From positions 2,099,137 to 2,163,136 of the forward strand of contig SSNP01000035.1 in the NCBI GenBank assembly GCA_006937955.1: a DNA stretch of 64,000 nucleotides, given 5' to 3'. This stretch comes from Pachypanchax playfairii (taxonomy: Eukaryota > Chordata > Actinopteri > Cyprinodontiformes > Aplocheilidae). The position numbers were made by a program, and so were the translations under genes. Shown in pieces: positions 22,160 through 33,877 of the stretch. The number at the start of each line of letters is the position of its first letter. Within the stretch, counting starts at the first letter, position 1. The notes under the pieces are model-generated. The model ran no database searches and was not told the DNA's origin. It saw only the letters and a program-made list of their open reading frames with translations.

Positions 22160-24480
22160 CAGTCCATATCCAGGAAGTTAAAACCTGTTTATCTGATGCT
22201 TCCTGCAGAAGGATGTTCAGGATGACGATGCTGTGATTTACGACTTCACTGAAGGCCTCTTCATCAGCTGGGAAGATGTTTGGGGAGTTTTTCTCCCCAA
22301 GAGCAAAATTAATTATTTCATGATTTTCTTCCATCACTAAAGTGTTTTATTTGTTCCTCACTGTCCCAAAGTTTCTGTTATCTAGTTAGAAAGTCAAAGA
22401 GCAAATGTCCAAATACGTGTCACTGACAAACAAGGAGGGACAGAGTGATTCTGCACTATCGTTAGGATGTATGAAATCAATCTATGTCTGACTGCACAGG
22501 ATGTGATAACAAACAATAATATATAAATATATATTTATTTTAAGATTAGAAAAGAATTGCTTTATGTTTATAAGAGATATTTAGGATTTTCTTTTGATGA
22601 ATTACAGTATGTCTTGAGTTCAGGCGTAAACCAAAGTGTCGTGTGAGGGGTCACATGTCCTTTACATGCACAATCACCCCCCACCCCCCATAAAAATAAA
22701 GAAAATAAACTTCCAAAAATGTTCATAATATTTAAGTAAATTAGTTCCAGTCCCTGCGTGAGAAAACACAGAAGTTACTATGAAACAATGACCGACAGCT
22801 GTTCTTATTTTACACCTTATTCCTCTGTGGAAGTCTTTACTACATACAAGATCTACCTTCCAGTACCAATATTCAATTTGTCACCAACAATCACCAAAAA
22901 ATTGTTCTAATCTGTGAAAGTGAATTAAGTTTAAAGCTGCCTGATAACTTCCTGAAAGACGAGCTGTTCTCATAATGTGAACATTCTGCAGGAGCACAAC
23001 TTCTCTTTGATTTATTAACTAATTATTTTGTTCTTTATATTTACCAGATGGATTTGTTTAAATTAAAATTTTATGATTGTTTAAAAAAGGCAGATAGAAA
23101 CACTAAAGTCTTAAGTAAAATTTGTCCATAAATGTCCATGAATAAATAAAAAATTTGTCCACATCACACAATTTTGCCCATATTTGGAAAACCTGACACA
23201 GTCGTGTTCGTTCGTGAAGCAGTTTTGAGTGACGATAATCATTATGTGAAATGTGTGTTCCATTCAAGAAAGTAAATCATGATTGTGTTGCTGTTACTCG
23301 ACTCTTATTTTCTAGTTGTGAATTTTGGGGGCTTGTAAAAAAAAAGATATATATAAAGATAGATATATTTTAATTTGCTTGGTCCTAAACTATCAGGAAA
23401 AATGAAACATTTGTGTCATTTGAGTCAACATTGTTCTATCTGCATGTGACAAGAGAAAAAAAATCAGGAAGTTGTATATTTTGCGATGTGTATTATATTT
23501 AGGGATCTATTTTGTTTTACCAAAGTGTACATGTATGTAGGTCTACTTTTTGTAACTAACTGCATGTAAGATATTGTAAAAACGTGTTGCCCGTCTTGTT
23601 ATCTGGTATTTTAGAAATTGTTTCATACCAACATTGTAAGTAATGTCAGATACATTGACGGTTTATTTTTGTATTTATTTTAGCGAAGCACTGCTTTCTA
23701 TTTCTTTTTTATTCCCCCCAAAAATCTCTGATGGTCAAAAATGGTCAAGGAAGAAGAAACGGCATATAAAACACTTATTGATGGAATGTTTATTTATCCT
23801 TCTCTCATCATCAAATGATTTAATTATAGGTTATCAAAGGCATGTAGAATATTTATCATTGATAGTTATTTATTCTGTTAACTAAAATGTGATAGAAAAA
23901 GAAAGTTATTTTGAATGTTTTGTTCCTTCATCTAAACTTCTGCTTTACTGGTTATTACTTACACCCCATTATTTATTTTTAAATGAGCGTAATCTGGACA
24001 GATTTCTTGTCTGTGAGTTTATTTTCCAACCACCATATTGGTAATGTGTGTATTTTACCAGTCAAGCGGTTCTTTTTTCCTACGTTTTCTGAAAGCACAC
24101 CTTGATGTGCCTTTAAAGTGTCTGTCAAAATGAATCCATACATTGTGATGGTGAGAGTGATCTTAATTAAAAGACCAGTACTTCTGCTGTTATTTTGTTT
24201 GTTTGCTTCTTGTTGTTATAAACATTCAAGTGTCTTCATGCTGTTCAGCTCTACCCTCCTGATTGGGTAACTTCACATTTATTTGTGCACATACGTCAAC
24301 ATCAAAACAGCTAAATGTGAACAAATCAGCAATCTAAATGTTGTAAACCCAATGCTGGGGGTTTATAGAAAACATTCATATTAACCCGACATAAAATTTA
24401 AGGAAGTATGTATTTGGTTTTTGTTATTAAAATGCTTCTTGGCAGTAAATCTGGTACCGGTGAAAAGCTTGTTTATTTCC
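22160..24480 (+). other. cdyl2 3' UTR and flank
   Basis: AT-rich sequence after the TAA stop, with several AATAAA signals (first at 22695-22700) and no recognisable coding sequence. Long 3' UTRs are usual for CDYL-family genes, but the cleavage site cannot be chosen from sequence alone. 24310-24720 also shows nothing recognisable. Confidence 0.5.
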
Positions 24481-24817
24481 CATAAATGGTGCCAAATGTA
24501 TAAGGAAAATAAATGTGTGTCAAGCTAGTGTTCTTGTGTTGTTTCACAAACAACCTGCCAAAATTTTGGCAAGTTTTTTCATGGCTGCATGCAGCCAAAT
24601 CTGCTGCTCAACCCACAAATGCCTTTTCTTTACAAATAAAACGGTATTTCATTCGTATCCGATTTACTGCCAAGAAGCATTTTTACAATAAATAAATAAT
24701 CCACTAAATACAAACTCCTTCACTTTTTGCTTCAAAGATGAAATATGTGAACTGGAAAGTGACTCTTGTGACCAAATGATAGCTGATTACATTCACAAGG
24801 TTGGTTAGATATACCCT

Positions 24818-25098
24818 GCATGGTGGAGCAGTGGGTAAAACCGGGCTGGGACCTTTCTGTGTGGGGGGGTTTTCTTCAGGGACTCCAGCTTCTTCCCACA
24901 AACCAAAAACATGCATGAGGCTAATTGGTAACTCTAAATTGTCCCTAGGTGTGTGTGTGTGTGTGTGGTTGGTTGTTTAAATGATCCTGTGATGGACTGA
25001 CCTGTCCAGGTGTAACCCCACCTCACACCCAAAGACCACCAGAGATAGACACCAAATACCCACGACCTTGAAAAGGAATAAGCAGGTATGATGAATGA
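24818..25098 (+). repeat. Abundant teleost interspersed repeat, + orientation
   Basis: Recognised by its ordered phrases: gcatggtggagcagtgggta, acctttctgtgtgg, gactccagcttcttcccaca, aaaaacatgca, ctaattggtaactctaaatt, gtccctaggtgtg, a GT run (24949-24967), gatggactgacctgtccagg, and ccacgaccttgaaaaggaat. The same family occurs at 50165-50490 (reverse) and, as a 3' piece, at 40811-40886. Confidence 0.8.
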
Positions 25099-26093
25099 CC
25101 AGTTCCTTTTAACATGTAACAAAGTGGGTTTAATCAGATGACACATTCTTCTATGTGACCAGTAGAGAAACTATTTTAATACACATCTTATAAAAACCAC
25201 CAAGCTTGATTAAAACTATTCCTCTGATTATTTCCACTAAGTTAAGTCAGACTTATTTAGTCTCTTCATTTAAATGTTTTCCAATCCTTGGGGCACACTG
25301 GTCTGCAAATTTCACCGGCATCGCTGCTTCAAAACACTCAATGTAATTAATTACCTGAACAGCTTGTCACCAAGTTCTCCTGAAGCAAAGTCTTCAATTC
25401 AAAACAGATGTGGAAAACATCTAAACCATGCGGAGCAGTTTGCCCTGAGGAGGACAGGGATAAGCTGCTTTCTTTCAGAATCTCCTTTTTTTTTCGTAAG
25501 TTCCAACAGCTTTTCTTTCATCTTCATCCATCACGTTGGAAGTGTCACATCCCAGTCTTAAAGTGCCTGTATAGGTTTTTATCCCATACTGGTGTACCTA
25601 AACACTCCAACTCTGGTTTTAGAAGAGATAAAAGATGCAGTAGTAACTGTGGTGTAAAAAAAAAAGAATCTCCCTATTTGATGAATCACCTTTATTGGCC
25701 ACTGCGTTCCGACTTGCGGTCTTAATCAATGCTATCCTTAATGACAACAGAACAGTTTCTTGAGCTAGTGCTAAAGTTCTCCAGTGAATCTTACAAAAAA
25801 TTGACAGAGTATTTTTGGAGTGGAGTTTGGTGATAAACTGAGAAAAAAAATGGTAAGAACAACATCATGTTTATTAAATATCTACCACCTTCAGAAAAAA
25901 GAAGGAAGATTCAGCATAAATTAGTTTAGCAAAATAAAATCTAGTTTTTAGTGACGAAAGAGACATAGATCCGACTCTCCTGTCGTAACAGAGATACAGC
26001 AGCTGGACTATAGGATGTCATTATTTTAATGTCCCAGTATCTGAATTTGAACTGTAGAGCCGGTCAGAAAGCCGGCGATATAACTTTGTTTTT

Positions 26094-26533
26094 TCAGACT
26101 CCCTCTTTGGGTCCTTCTTTCAGCCTCTTTTTCATTTCTAGTGCGTGCTGCTTGCTGCGTTCCCGCTTTTCCAGTCTCTATCAAGTGGAAAGAACACATA
26201 CAGAAAAAATAATAAAGCAAAAGTGTGTTCGCTGAATAGTTCTATTTAACTCCCAAAACGGCAAAAATAAATAAAACGAGCAACGGACCTCTTTCTTCAG
26301 GCAGTGACGCATGGCTCGGTCCAAGTCGTTACATGTGCCAAAGAACTTCAGGACATTGTGCTGATGGAGACATGAAAGAAGATGATGGACTTTCATTCTT
26401 CAAGACTGTTAAACATGACAACACTGACAAAATGATGTAGAAAGCTACATACCTCCTTGTGGCACTGCTTCAGGACGTTTATTAGTTCGTTGCACTCGTC
26501 TGTGTGCAGGTGAGGTGAAAGGTCAGAGTGCAT
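26094..26533 (-). CDS. cmc2: COX assembly mitochondrial protein 2 (twin CX9C)
   Basis: Coding exons on the - strand are 26533-26453 (27 codons, starts MHSDLSPHLHTDECNELINV), 26360-26289 (24 codons, HNVLKFFGTCNDLDRAMRHC) and 26177-26094 (27 codons plus stop, ends KRLKEGPKEGV). All borders are GT-AG and phase 0. The 78 aa compare with about 79 in human. Cys14/Cys24 and Cys37/Cys47 are each separated by nine residues: the twin CX9C signature of intermembrane-space proteins oxidised by the MIA40 route. The family acts in cytochrome c oxidase biogenesis. A probable non-coding first exon ends at a gttaga donor read on the - strand near 27097. A likely poly(A) signal is at 25870-25875. The gene is divergent from cenpn and convergent with cdyl2. 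Confidence 0.95.
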
Positions 26534-27958
26534 TATGAGTTAAGGACTTATTCAACTTCTGCAGCTGTACTGAAATCCACAAACAAGAGGAACACTGAGC
26601 ATAAGCACACAGTTCCAAACATTGTTTCTCTTATAAAATGTTCTGCATTTTAAAGAAGGTAAGTCAATATCATCAGAGGTCTTAAGGATACTAATGCCTC
26701 CCCAGCCCTCTCCTTGTTGTTCTGTCATTGTGATGATGGAGTTTCCAGTAAACACTTACCTGCTGACAGAAAACACCTACAGTTACTGTGACGTTTTAGA
26801 GGAATCGGTTCATAAGACTAAACGTGGTTATCTATTATGACAATGAACGTTACCTACCAGTGGAAACGTGTTGTCATCTGTGAGCTGTTCCCGCACACCT
26901 TATGAAATGTCACATTAGCTAATGGCTAAGCTTGAGCTAACTGTATATGTAAACACATAAGCAACTTAACTGTAATAATTTGTCCATTCGACAATTCGTT
27001 TTTGTTTTCTTTCTTCTTTCCGACAATTTACTTAACTTTCTATAACAGCCTGCCCTGTTAACAAAGTATTTCTAATTTACCAAAAACAATCTAACCTCCT
27101 TTGACATCAGGAAGCCGGAGGACGTGCTGGGCGCGTCATCACGCTTTTGTAACTGTTGACGGTAACAATTGAATGACAAACACCAACAGCGAATCAGCGT
27201 CCTGGTTTTCATTCGATTCACCAATGCTTAGCGGTCTTTTACAAGAGGCGGGACTTATGGTAGCGGACGTAAATTGAAAGAGTGCAGGATATGACGCAGG
27301 ATGTGGTTTAGGCAATGAGTTTATATTAAAAATTAAATTAAATATAACTTCAGTGGGTTAAGGCCATTGATAAAAAAAATAAATATATATTTTCTTTATT
27401 TTCTATTTACTGTGAATGCTTTATACTAATGTATTGAATATGTATTGAATTCTGTGTTAACGTGTCATTTTATATTTACAGATTTGAGGGATTTTACCTG
27501 TTATTTATGTTGTGTATCATTATTTTTATCTACATACACTTTTACTTTATAACATAAATACTTGAATATTGTTTCTGTTGTTGTTGTGCGTTGTAATACC
27601 TAAATCCATAACAGGAGTGTTTTTTCTACGTTTTTTTTTTATTTTTTATGCATAGTGTGTGTTTTACTTTGTATTGATATTTTTTGGTATTTTTATCACT
27701 GACATAAGCGCTTGTTGTACCAGAACTAATACCGCTCCAACACAGGAGGTGGCGCAACAGTTTAGACGGGCAGCTTTTTCTCAGTTTCTGAGTGGTTGAT
27801 TCATCTTCCGTCCATACTGGCGGTTTGTTTGGTTTGTTTCTTTACAAGCCTGTTGAAACATTTCGGTTTAAGCCATAGTTTTTTATTTCTATTATCATTA
27901 TTATTTGTGGTATATTATTAAATCCAGTTTTTAGCACATCGGCTAAATTTTGATGAAA
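26534..27958. promoter_or_regulatory. Divergent cmc2 / cenpn 5' region
   Basis: About 1.4 kb separate the two start codons. Near the cmc2 side, 27100-27300 is GC-richer and has a CCAAT motif (caccaatgc) and a GC-box-like aggcggga. The cenpn side has a second promoter-like patch at 27740-27860 around gaggtggcgcaac. 27310-27700 between them is A/T-rich with nothing recognised. Two separate promoters look more likely than one shared core. Confidence 0.5.
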
Positions 27959-30900
27959 ATGGGTGAGTCTGCGGCATGTTTATTACGGCGACTTGTTCGA
28001 CGGATACCGACTCAGATGCTCAAAACAACGGTGGAAAAATGGGACCGTCTGACTGCAGCGCAGCGTCAATCTGTGGATTTCACATTGCCAAAATTTGAAA
28101 TAACACAAATGTTAATCGCTATCTGTGAGGTGAGTGGAGTTTAGTAATGAGATACAAAAAGGCAACTGAACTACTGCTTTTATTTCCTGAAATTCAATAA
28201 ATCCACTCTCATTTTAAATAAAGTCGTCTCGGTTTTGATAAGTTGACATTCCTGTGAATGTTTATATTTCATTGTTGTATTTTTCTTCCAAGGAAAACGA
28301 ATTCACAACGAAGCACATTACGGAACTCGAGATGTTATGTGAGTATATGTTGTTGACAGTCGGTTTCTTTGGGTTTAAAATAACGACAGGGGAAATCAGT
28401 CAGATGAATAACTGCTATACGTGTTAATTATCCAGTTAATTATACAGTTTTTACTTAAAAACGAACACAAAGGATAATATGTCTAGAATAAAAAGGAAGC
28501 CTTAGGACTTATATAAATATTGTGAAAGAATGATGTGAAGATATGAGCTTCTTATCCACAAGAAGTTCTGTTAGATGGCAGAATGTACCATATTTAAACT
28601 TGGTAATGATAAACAGATGCAATTGCAGTGAATCTTTGGACAGCCAGATGCACAAGTGACTTTTGTTTATTCATTTTAGATGTTCTTGAGAATCCAAACC
28701 AGGGGATGTGGTACACCTTCCAGCTTATGGACCCAGAAGGTAAATTTAAATAATTTATTATCAAAGCGTCTACAGTTAGAATGTTAATCCAATCTAATTG
28801 TTGCTGCTGATTTTTTTTTGTTAATAATTAAAAATAACCTGATTGGGTTTGAGTTTATTTACAATGATATATATTTTTTACATTTCAGTGATAAATAAAT
28901 TAGATTTATTATAATAATAATAATTATTATTATTATTAACCGTGTATTTGTTTTTTTCCTCCCACTGCAGTTCTGCTGATCTTGAACATAAGAATATTGC
29001 ACTGTTGCTTTGATTAATCATTTACTTTTTATTTGCATTTTTTTTTTCATTCCAGTCCTCATTATACAGTAATCCTTAAAGCTACAGTATGTAAGAATCA
29101 GACCTTGTTGTCAAATTCAAATCCTGCAAAGTCTGTTCTCAGCCACTCACCCCCTCCCTGATTTTTCTGTTGAGTTACCAGTTCTGATGTTGATTCTCAT
29201 TTTGTTTCTCTTGTATTTGTTCAATTTTTTGGGAATATCTGAAGGCCTATTTGTTCAGCATTGATTTTTCCTAAGAGCGTTTGAATGCGCCATCACGTGC
29301 AGCTCGGCTGCTCAGTTGGAATGATGCCGTCGTGGCTCGTGTAGAAAACTTGGCAGCCTTGCAGACTTACATGTGATTCGTTATGGAACCAGGAAGTCTG
29401 GACGTGTAAATAATGATTCCGGTCCGGGCTAGCTTTTTTAAAATAACCAAAACTAGCGACCACCCAGCCGCCTGAGATTGAGATCTGTTATAATGTGACT
29501 TTATTTTCAACATTGGTGGGACATTAGACTGTTGAGTATTTCACTGTTAAATTCTTACATACTGTACCTTTAAGCTGGAGTTTAAAACATAAATTCTGAT
29601 AAAAGTTTGTCAAGATTTATCAATTATTATTGTTATTGCTATTGTTATTCTGTTTCTAGATGATGCTGATAGTGTTGAACTGACACAGTTTAAGGAACAA
29701 TTCAAATCCCACCTGCATGAACTCATGAGAAACGTAAGCCTGTTGTTCCTTTTGTTCATATTGCTGCATTTCACTTAACTTTGGAAACATATTTATATCT
29801 AACACATCACATGGAATCTAAAGATTTCCTTTTATGTTGCAATAAAGGTGTCGGTGAAAATCAAGAAGCACACGGATGAAGGTGTTTGGATCCGAATTGC
29901 ATGGGGAGATAGCTTTTCTCGGCCCAACCACCTGAAACCAACATACGTCGTACATTATCTCCAGACGCCGTATGTTTTTGTGAGCAGTTTGACTTCGAAG
30001 CAGAAGCCCCTGCTCCTGCAGGTGAGAGACCAGCTCCAGGCTGCTGTTCTGTTTGTGTCTTTCCATCACCAAACAGAAAACAACATTTGTTGCAGGCTTT
30101 GACTCTGTCTACTAGACATCAGGCAATTAAAGATGCTAACCTAAGTGGACGGACGCTTACTGCCATGAGGGACCTGCTGATGAGACAGTATCAACAGGTA
30201 AACCTCCTGCTTTTTATTTCTAACCATTTCTTCTATGTTGGGGGTGTGTTCAAGTGTTTCTAGTGTGTTTATTTGAGATGTTTTTCAATTCCCTAGGTGT
30301 TTCCAACAAAATATCCCAGTCCTCTTACAGAGAACGATCAAAGTGTCTCAAGTACGTATATGATCATCTCCAGATCTTTGGTTTAGTTCTCCATTATGAC
30401 TCTGTATTTGGTTTACTTAGACCAGAACATAGAAAAAGAACAAGCTGAGGCTTCTGCAAATCGACGTCGCATGGCCGGTGAAGCCTTTGGTGATGGGACA
30501 TTACCTCAGCTACAGTCTGCAGTGTACAAGGTTTCCTGACACAGTAGAAACATTTAAAACATAATTAAATCATCACTCTGTTTTTTTTTTTATCTGAATT
30601 ACATTCATCTTCCTTCAGCTGGAAACTAAATTCAGAGATCCTGCTAATAGGATCATGACGGAGCGAGAGGAAACCTTCGGATGTGTTGTTAAATTTTCAA
30701 GCACTAACCTCCTGGAGTCACTCAGACACTGCGCATCTTCAGGTACATGAGAAGGATTTTTATAACTCTTTAATGCAGAGAACAGAATGTTTCTTATTAC
30801 TGGCAGCTCCATATTTACCCACAAGAGGGCGCACACTCACTGGACAGAGCACAAAGCGTCACTCCTCTTAGTTTAATAGACACTTAAAACAGCTCAACAG

Positions 30901-31233
30901 TTTCTTTTAGTTGCATTTTAACTTCTCTTCCTCTCATAAATGCAGAAGAAATAGAAACTGAGATGTTTAAGATATTTGTATACACACGTGTTTTTAATGA
31001 GTTGACTCTGCTGAAACTTAGACTGGTGATTTATTAAGTTTAAGGCCCATTAAATCCAGTAATATTTATGATTCTATGACTGACCATTGACTATGTGTTT
31101 GTCTTCTTTTTCAGGAATTGCCTCGACCCCAGTCACACCCCTGCTGTCGTCTATTCCATTAAAAGGGAGGAATTATTTTGTCATCACAGACAATGCTCCG
31201 GGTGCCTCCTCACAAATGCGCCAGGCTGATTGA
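27959..31233 (+). CDS. cenpn: Centromere protein N
   Basis: Ten coding exons: 27959-28129, 28293-28338, 28680-28739, 29660-29733, 29848-30021, 30096-30197, 30297-30351, 30421-30530, 30619-30742 and 31115-31233 (stop TGA). All are GT-AG and in one frame, giving 344 aa (human about 339). An in-frame ATG lies 6 nt upstream (27953), but 27959 has A at -3 and G at +4 and makes MGESAACLLRRLVRRIP align residue for residue with the human N terminus. The protein has an N-terminal pyrin-like domain, then the conserved block GVWIRIAWGDSFSRPNHLKPTYVVHY and a C-terminal part that in the family pairs with CENP-L. It recognises the CENP-A nucleosome and helps recruit the inner kinetochore. Position 7 is Cys where human has Glu. 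A poly(A) signal is at 31551-31556. Confidence 0.95.
29075..29574. mobile_element. 500-bp MITE with 24-bp terminal inverted repeats, in cenpn intron 4
   Basis: The left end 29075-29098 starts cttaaagctacagtatgtaa and the right end 29551-29574 is its reverse complement with a single mismatch in 24. Each end carries TTAA at its outer edge. There is no coding capacity. The interior is GC-richer than the surrounding intron (29270-29480). Non-autonomous DNA transposon; the superfamily is not assigned, though TTAA at both ends would fit a TTAA target. Confidence 0.9.
30819..30832 (+). promoter_or_regulatory. CTCF-like core motif in cenpn intron 9
   Basis: ccacaagagggcgc is close to the CTCF consensus CCASYAGRKGGCR, differing at one position. 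It lies in the intron before the last coding exon. A motif match only. Confidence 0.3.
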
Positions 31234-31550
31234 CTGAACCGCAGCTCAGATTAATCACAGCTCTTCAGTCTTACTACTTCAGTAAAACAGTCCAGCACTG
31301 ATCTGTCAATATCATTCTGTCGGATTTGTTGAGGCATCACATGAAAAGTCTGGAATTCTGCAGATTAGTTTTTTCTTTTCATCTTATTTTACATTTTATG
31401 TCTCCAGATGTAAGAATGCAAAATGCAGTTTGTATTTGCAACTTTGTTTGTATGATGGGAAGATCACAAAGCTTCTCCCAAGTAAATATTTTGTACATTT
31501 TGTAACTTAAATGTGTTTCTTTATATTTCTCTTTGTCTTTTATTATTTTA

Positions 31551-31556
31551 AATAAA
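31551..31556 (+). terminator. cenpn poly(A) signal
   Basis: AATAAA lies 318 bases after the cenpn stop codon, with a T-rich stretch just upstream, and is followed by intergenic sequence. Confidence 0.6.
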
Positions 31557-31599
31557 GTATAACAAGTAATTTGCACTTTTGAATTGAATGAAAGCTGCT

Positions 31600-31960
31600 G
31601 CGAGACAATGAGACAAGAATTAGTCTAATCAAAATAAAGCAGGACTGATAAAGAACAGAAGGTCCCATAGGAAAACAGAATTAATTATAAGCAGATTAAG
31701 GATTGTCATTGTAACCTGAATAGTTTGCTATTTTTATGGGGAAGCATCCCACTGGCCACTGCAATCAGTGTCAAGAAAATGACACAGTGGAACATGTATT
31801 AATGATAATGAGGACATGCAAAAAAGGAAGTATGTTACTGTTGGTCTGTAGAAAAAGGACCATATCAAATTAAGCAGGTCGTGGGAACAATAGTCATTGT
31901 CATTTGTTGTGGCCAGTCCATGTAATTATCTGATGCAAAATTAAATCAGTATAAACACCA
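31600..31960 (+). mobile_element. Fragment of a non-LTR retrotransposon C terminus
   Basis: From 31736 the + strand reads GKHPTGHCNQCQENDTVEHV, which resembles the Cys/His knuckle at the C terminus of some LINE ORF2 proteins (TG.C..C...ETVEHVL). Only about 30 residues are readable, so the element is a short relic between cenpn and atmin. The limits are approximate. Confidence 0.55.
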
Positions 31961-32159
31961 AGGACTTAAATGACACACCTCTTTATTTATTTTTATTTTT
32001 TTGCTATTTGTTTTGGGGGGTAGTTTTAGATGCCTCAAATATTCCTGACTAGCAGTTTTAGAGATGTTTTTACTGATTTGTCAAACTGAAATAGTCATGA
32101 CAGCTGTCAAATCCAGAAAAAAATATTGAGATCTACTGGAAAAAAAAAAAAGATTTATT

Positions 32160-32348
32160 CCTTTTAAGACCTCAGGAGGAACAACGTTAGTGGCAAACTA
32201 ACACCAGAAGGTGGCGGCAACTAAACTAAGAGAACAAAAAATACCAAAATAAATCCAAAGAAGAAGAAAAAGAAGCCTTTCAGTCAAAGCGGAGGGAAGT
32301 TATTTATTTGACGCTGCTGTATCTGCGGCTCACTGCCAAACACCCAGA
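32160..32348 (+). promoter_or_regulatory. atmin 5' UTR / promoter region
   Basis: The short A-rich stretch before the atmin ATG includes accagaaggtggcggcaact and gcggagggaagtt (ETS-like GGAAG). No TATA box is evident. The start codon context is cagaATGg. Confidence 0.45.
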
Positions 32349-33490
32349 ATGGACTGTCAACACAGAAACATGGCTACCTCTGCGGCGACCACAAATTATA
32401 AAGATAACACGACGACAGACAATTTAAAATACCACAGAGAGTCTCTGTCGCAGTGTCAGGAAATAATAAAACCCACCGTCATGGAGCTGACCAAAGAAGT
32501 GAGGACGAACATCCTCTGCACCGTGGAAGGATGTGGCAAGATTCTCCCCAACACACCTGCGCTGAACATGCATCTCGTTAAATCGCACAGAATAAAGGTA
32601 AAAGCTAATTAAACCCTCTTTTCTGTATCATCTTAACGAAACCGCAAACAACTTGGCTAAGACACCCCAAAATGAAAACGCAAGTCATTCAGCTTCGTGA
32701 TACTAAATAGTTGTAACGGTTGATGAAACTCCGTTTCGTTTTGGAAAATGATTAATAGTTTACGTTTAACCGACTAGCTACAACAAAGCTAGCTTAATTT
32801 GCTATCAGTTATTATCTTAAATCACGTGACTGGTGTCAAACGCGTTTACTCATTACAATTGTTTCAGTGAAAGGGAGTGTTGTTTCATGAGGGAGTGGCA
32901 CTGTAGTAACAGTTACGGTACTTTATTCTTTAAATACTGCTTCACAAATCTCAGTGATTTGATTTACTTGATGCCAGACGAGATAAAGTTCAACTATGTT
33001 GTTGATAAAAGTGTCTGAAATGAGGGTTCAGCCTCTGCTGCTACTCCTCCACATCGAAAGGAGTCAGCTGAGGTGGTTTGGGCATCTGGTTAGGACTCCT
33101 ACTGGTTGTCTCCCCAAGGAGGTTTTCTGGGTACGTCCCACTAAGGAGACCATTTGGGCCGACCCCAAATCCACGTGTGTGTGTGTGTGTGTGTGTGTGT
33201 GGGTTTGTATTTCTGACCTCCTGGGGACCCGTTTCCTGACTTTTACTATCTTTCTGGGGTCCGAGGGTTCTTGTGGGGACCGAAGCCTGGTCCCCATGGG
33301 GGGGACTCCCCTTTTTAGGGTTAGGGGTTAGGTTTATAGGTATGGTGTGAATAGAGTTTTAGTTAGTCTTAGGGTTAGTTATAGATCAGTAATGGTTAAG
33401 GTTAGGAAAAGGGTTTGGGTTAGGTATAAATCTAGTTACTAAAATCAATGGAAGTCAATGGACGGTCCCCATAAGGATAACAAAACACAC

Positions 33491-33538
<48 letters not shown>

Positions 33539-33824
33539 TTGTATTTCTGACCTCCTGGGGACCCGTTTCCTGACTTTTACTATCTTTCTGGGGTCCGAGG
33601 GTTCTTGTGGGGACCGAAGCCTGGTCCCCATGGGGGGGACTCCCCTTTTTAGGGTTAGGGGTTAGGTTTATAGGTATGGTGTGAATAGAGTTTTAGTTAG
33701 TCTTAGGGTTAGTTATAGATCAGTAATGGTTAAGGTTAGGAAAAGGGTTTGGGTTAGGTATAAATCTAGTTACTAAAATCAATGGAAGTCAATGGACGGT
33801 CCCCATAAGGATAACAAAACACAC

Positions 33825-33877
<53 letters not shown>

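Noticed and set aside
23643..23885. 80-aa frame downstream of cdyl2
   Set aside because: Low-complexity AT-rich translation with no motif; lies in probable 3' UTR or flank.
27953..27958. Upstream ATG of cenpn (and non-ATG extension to 27950)
   Set aside because: The ATG at 27959 has the better context and aligns exactly with the human N terminus.
33201..33824. Interstitial telomere sequence
   Set aside because: GGTTAGG-like motifs are scattered and not in tandem TTAGGG arrays; they belong to a dispersed repeat.
33175..33874. CRISPR-like array
   Set aside because: Two long direct repeats with microsatellite spacers in a vertebrate intron; no short repeat/spacer structure.
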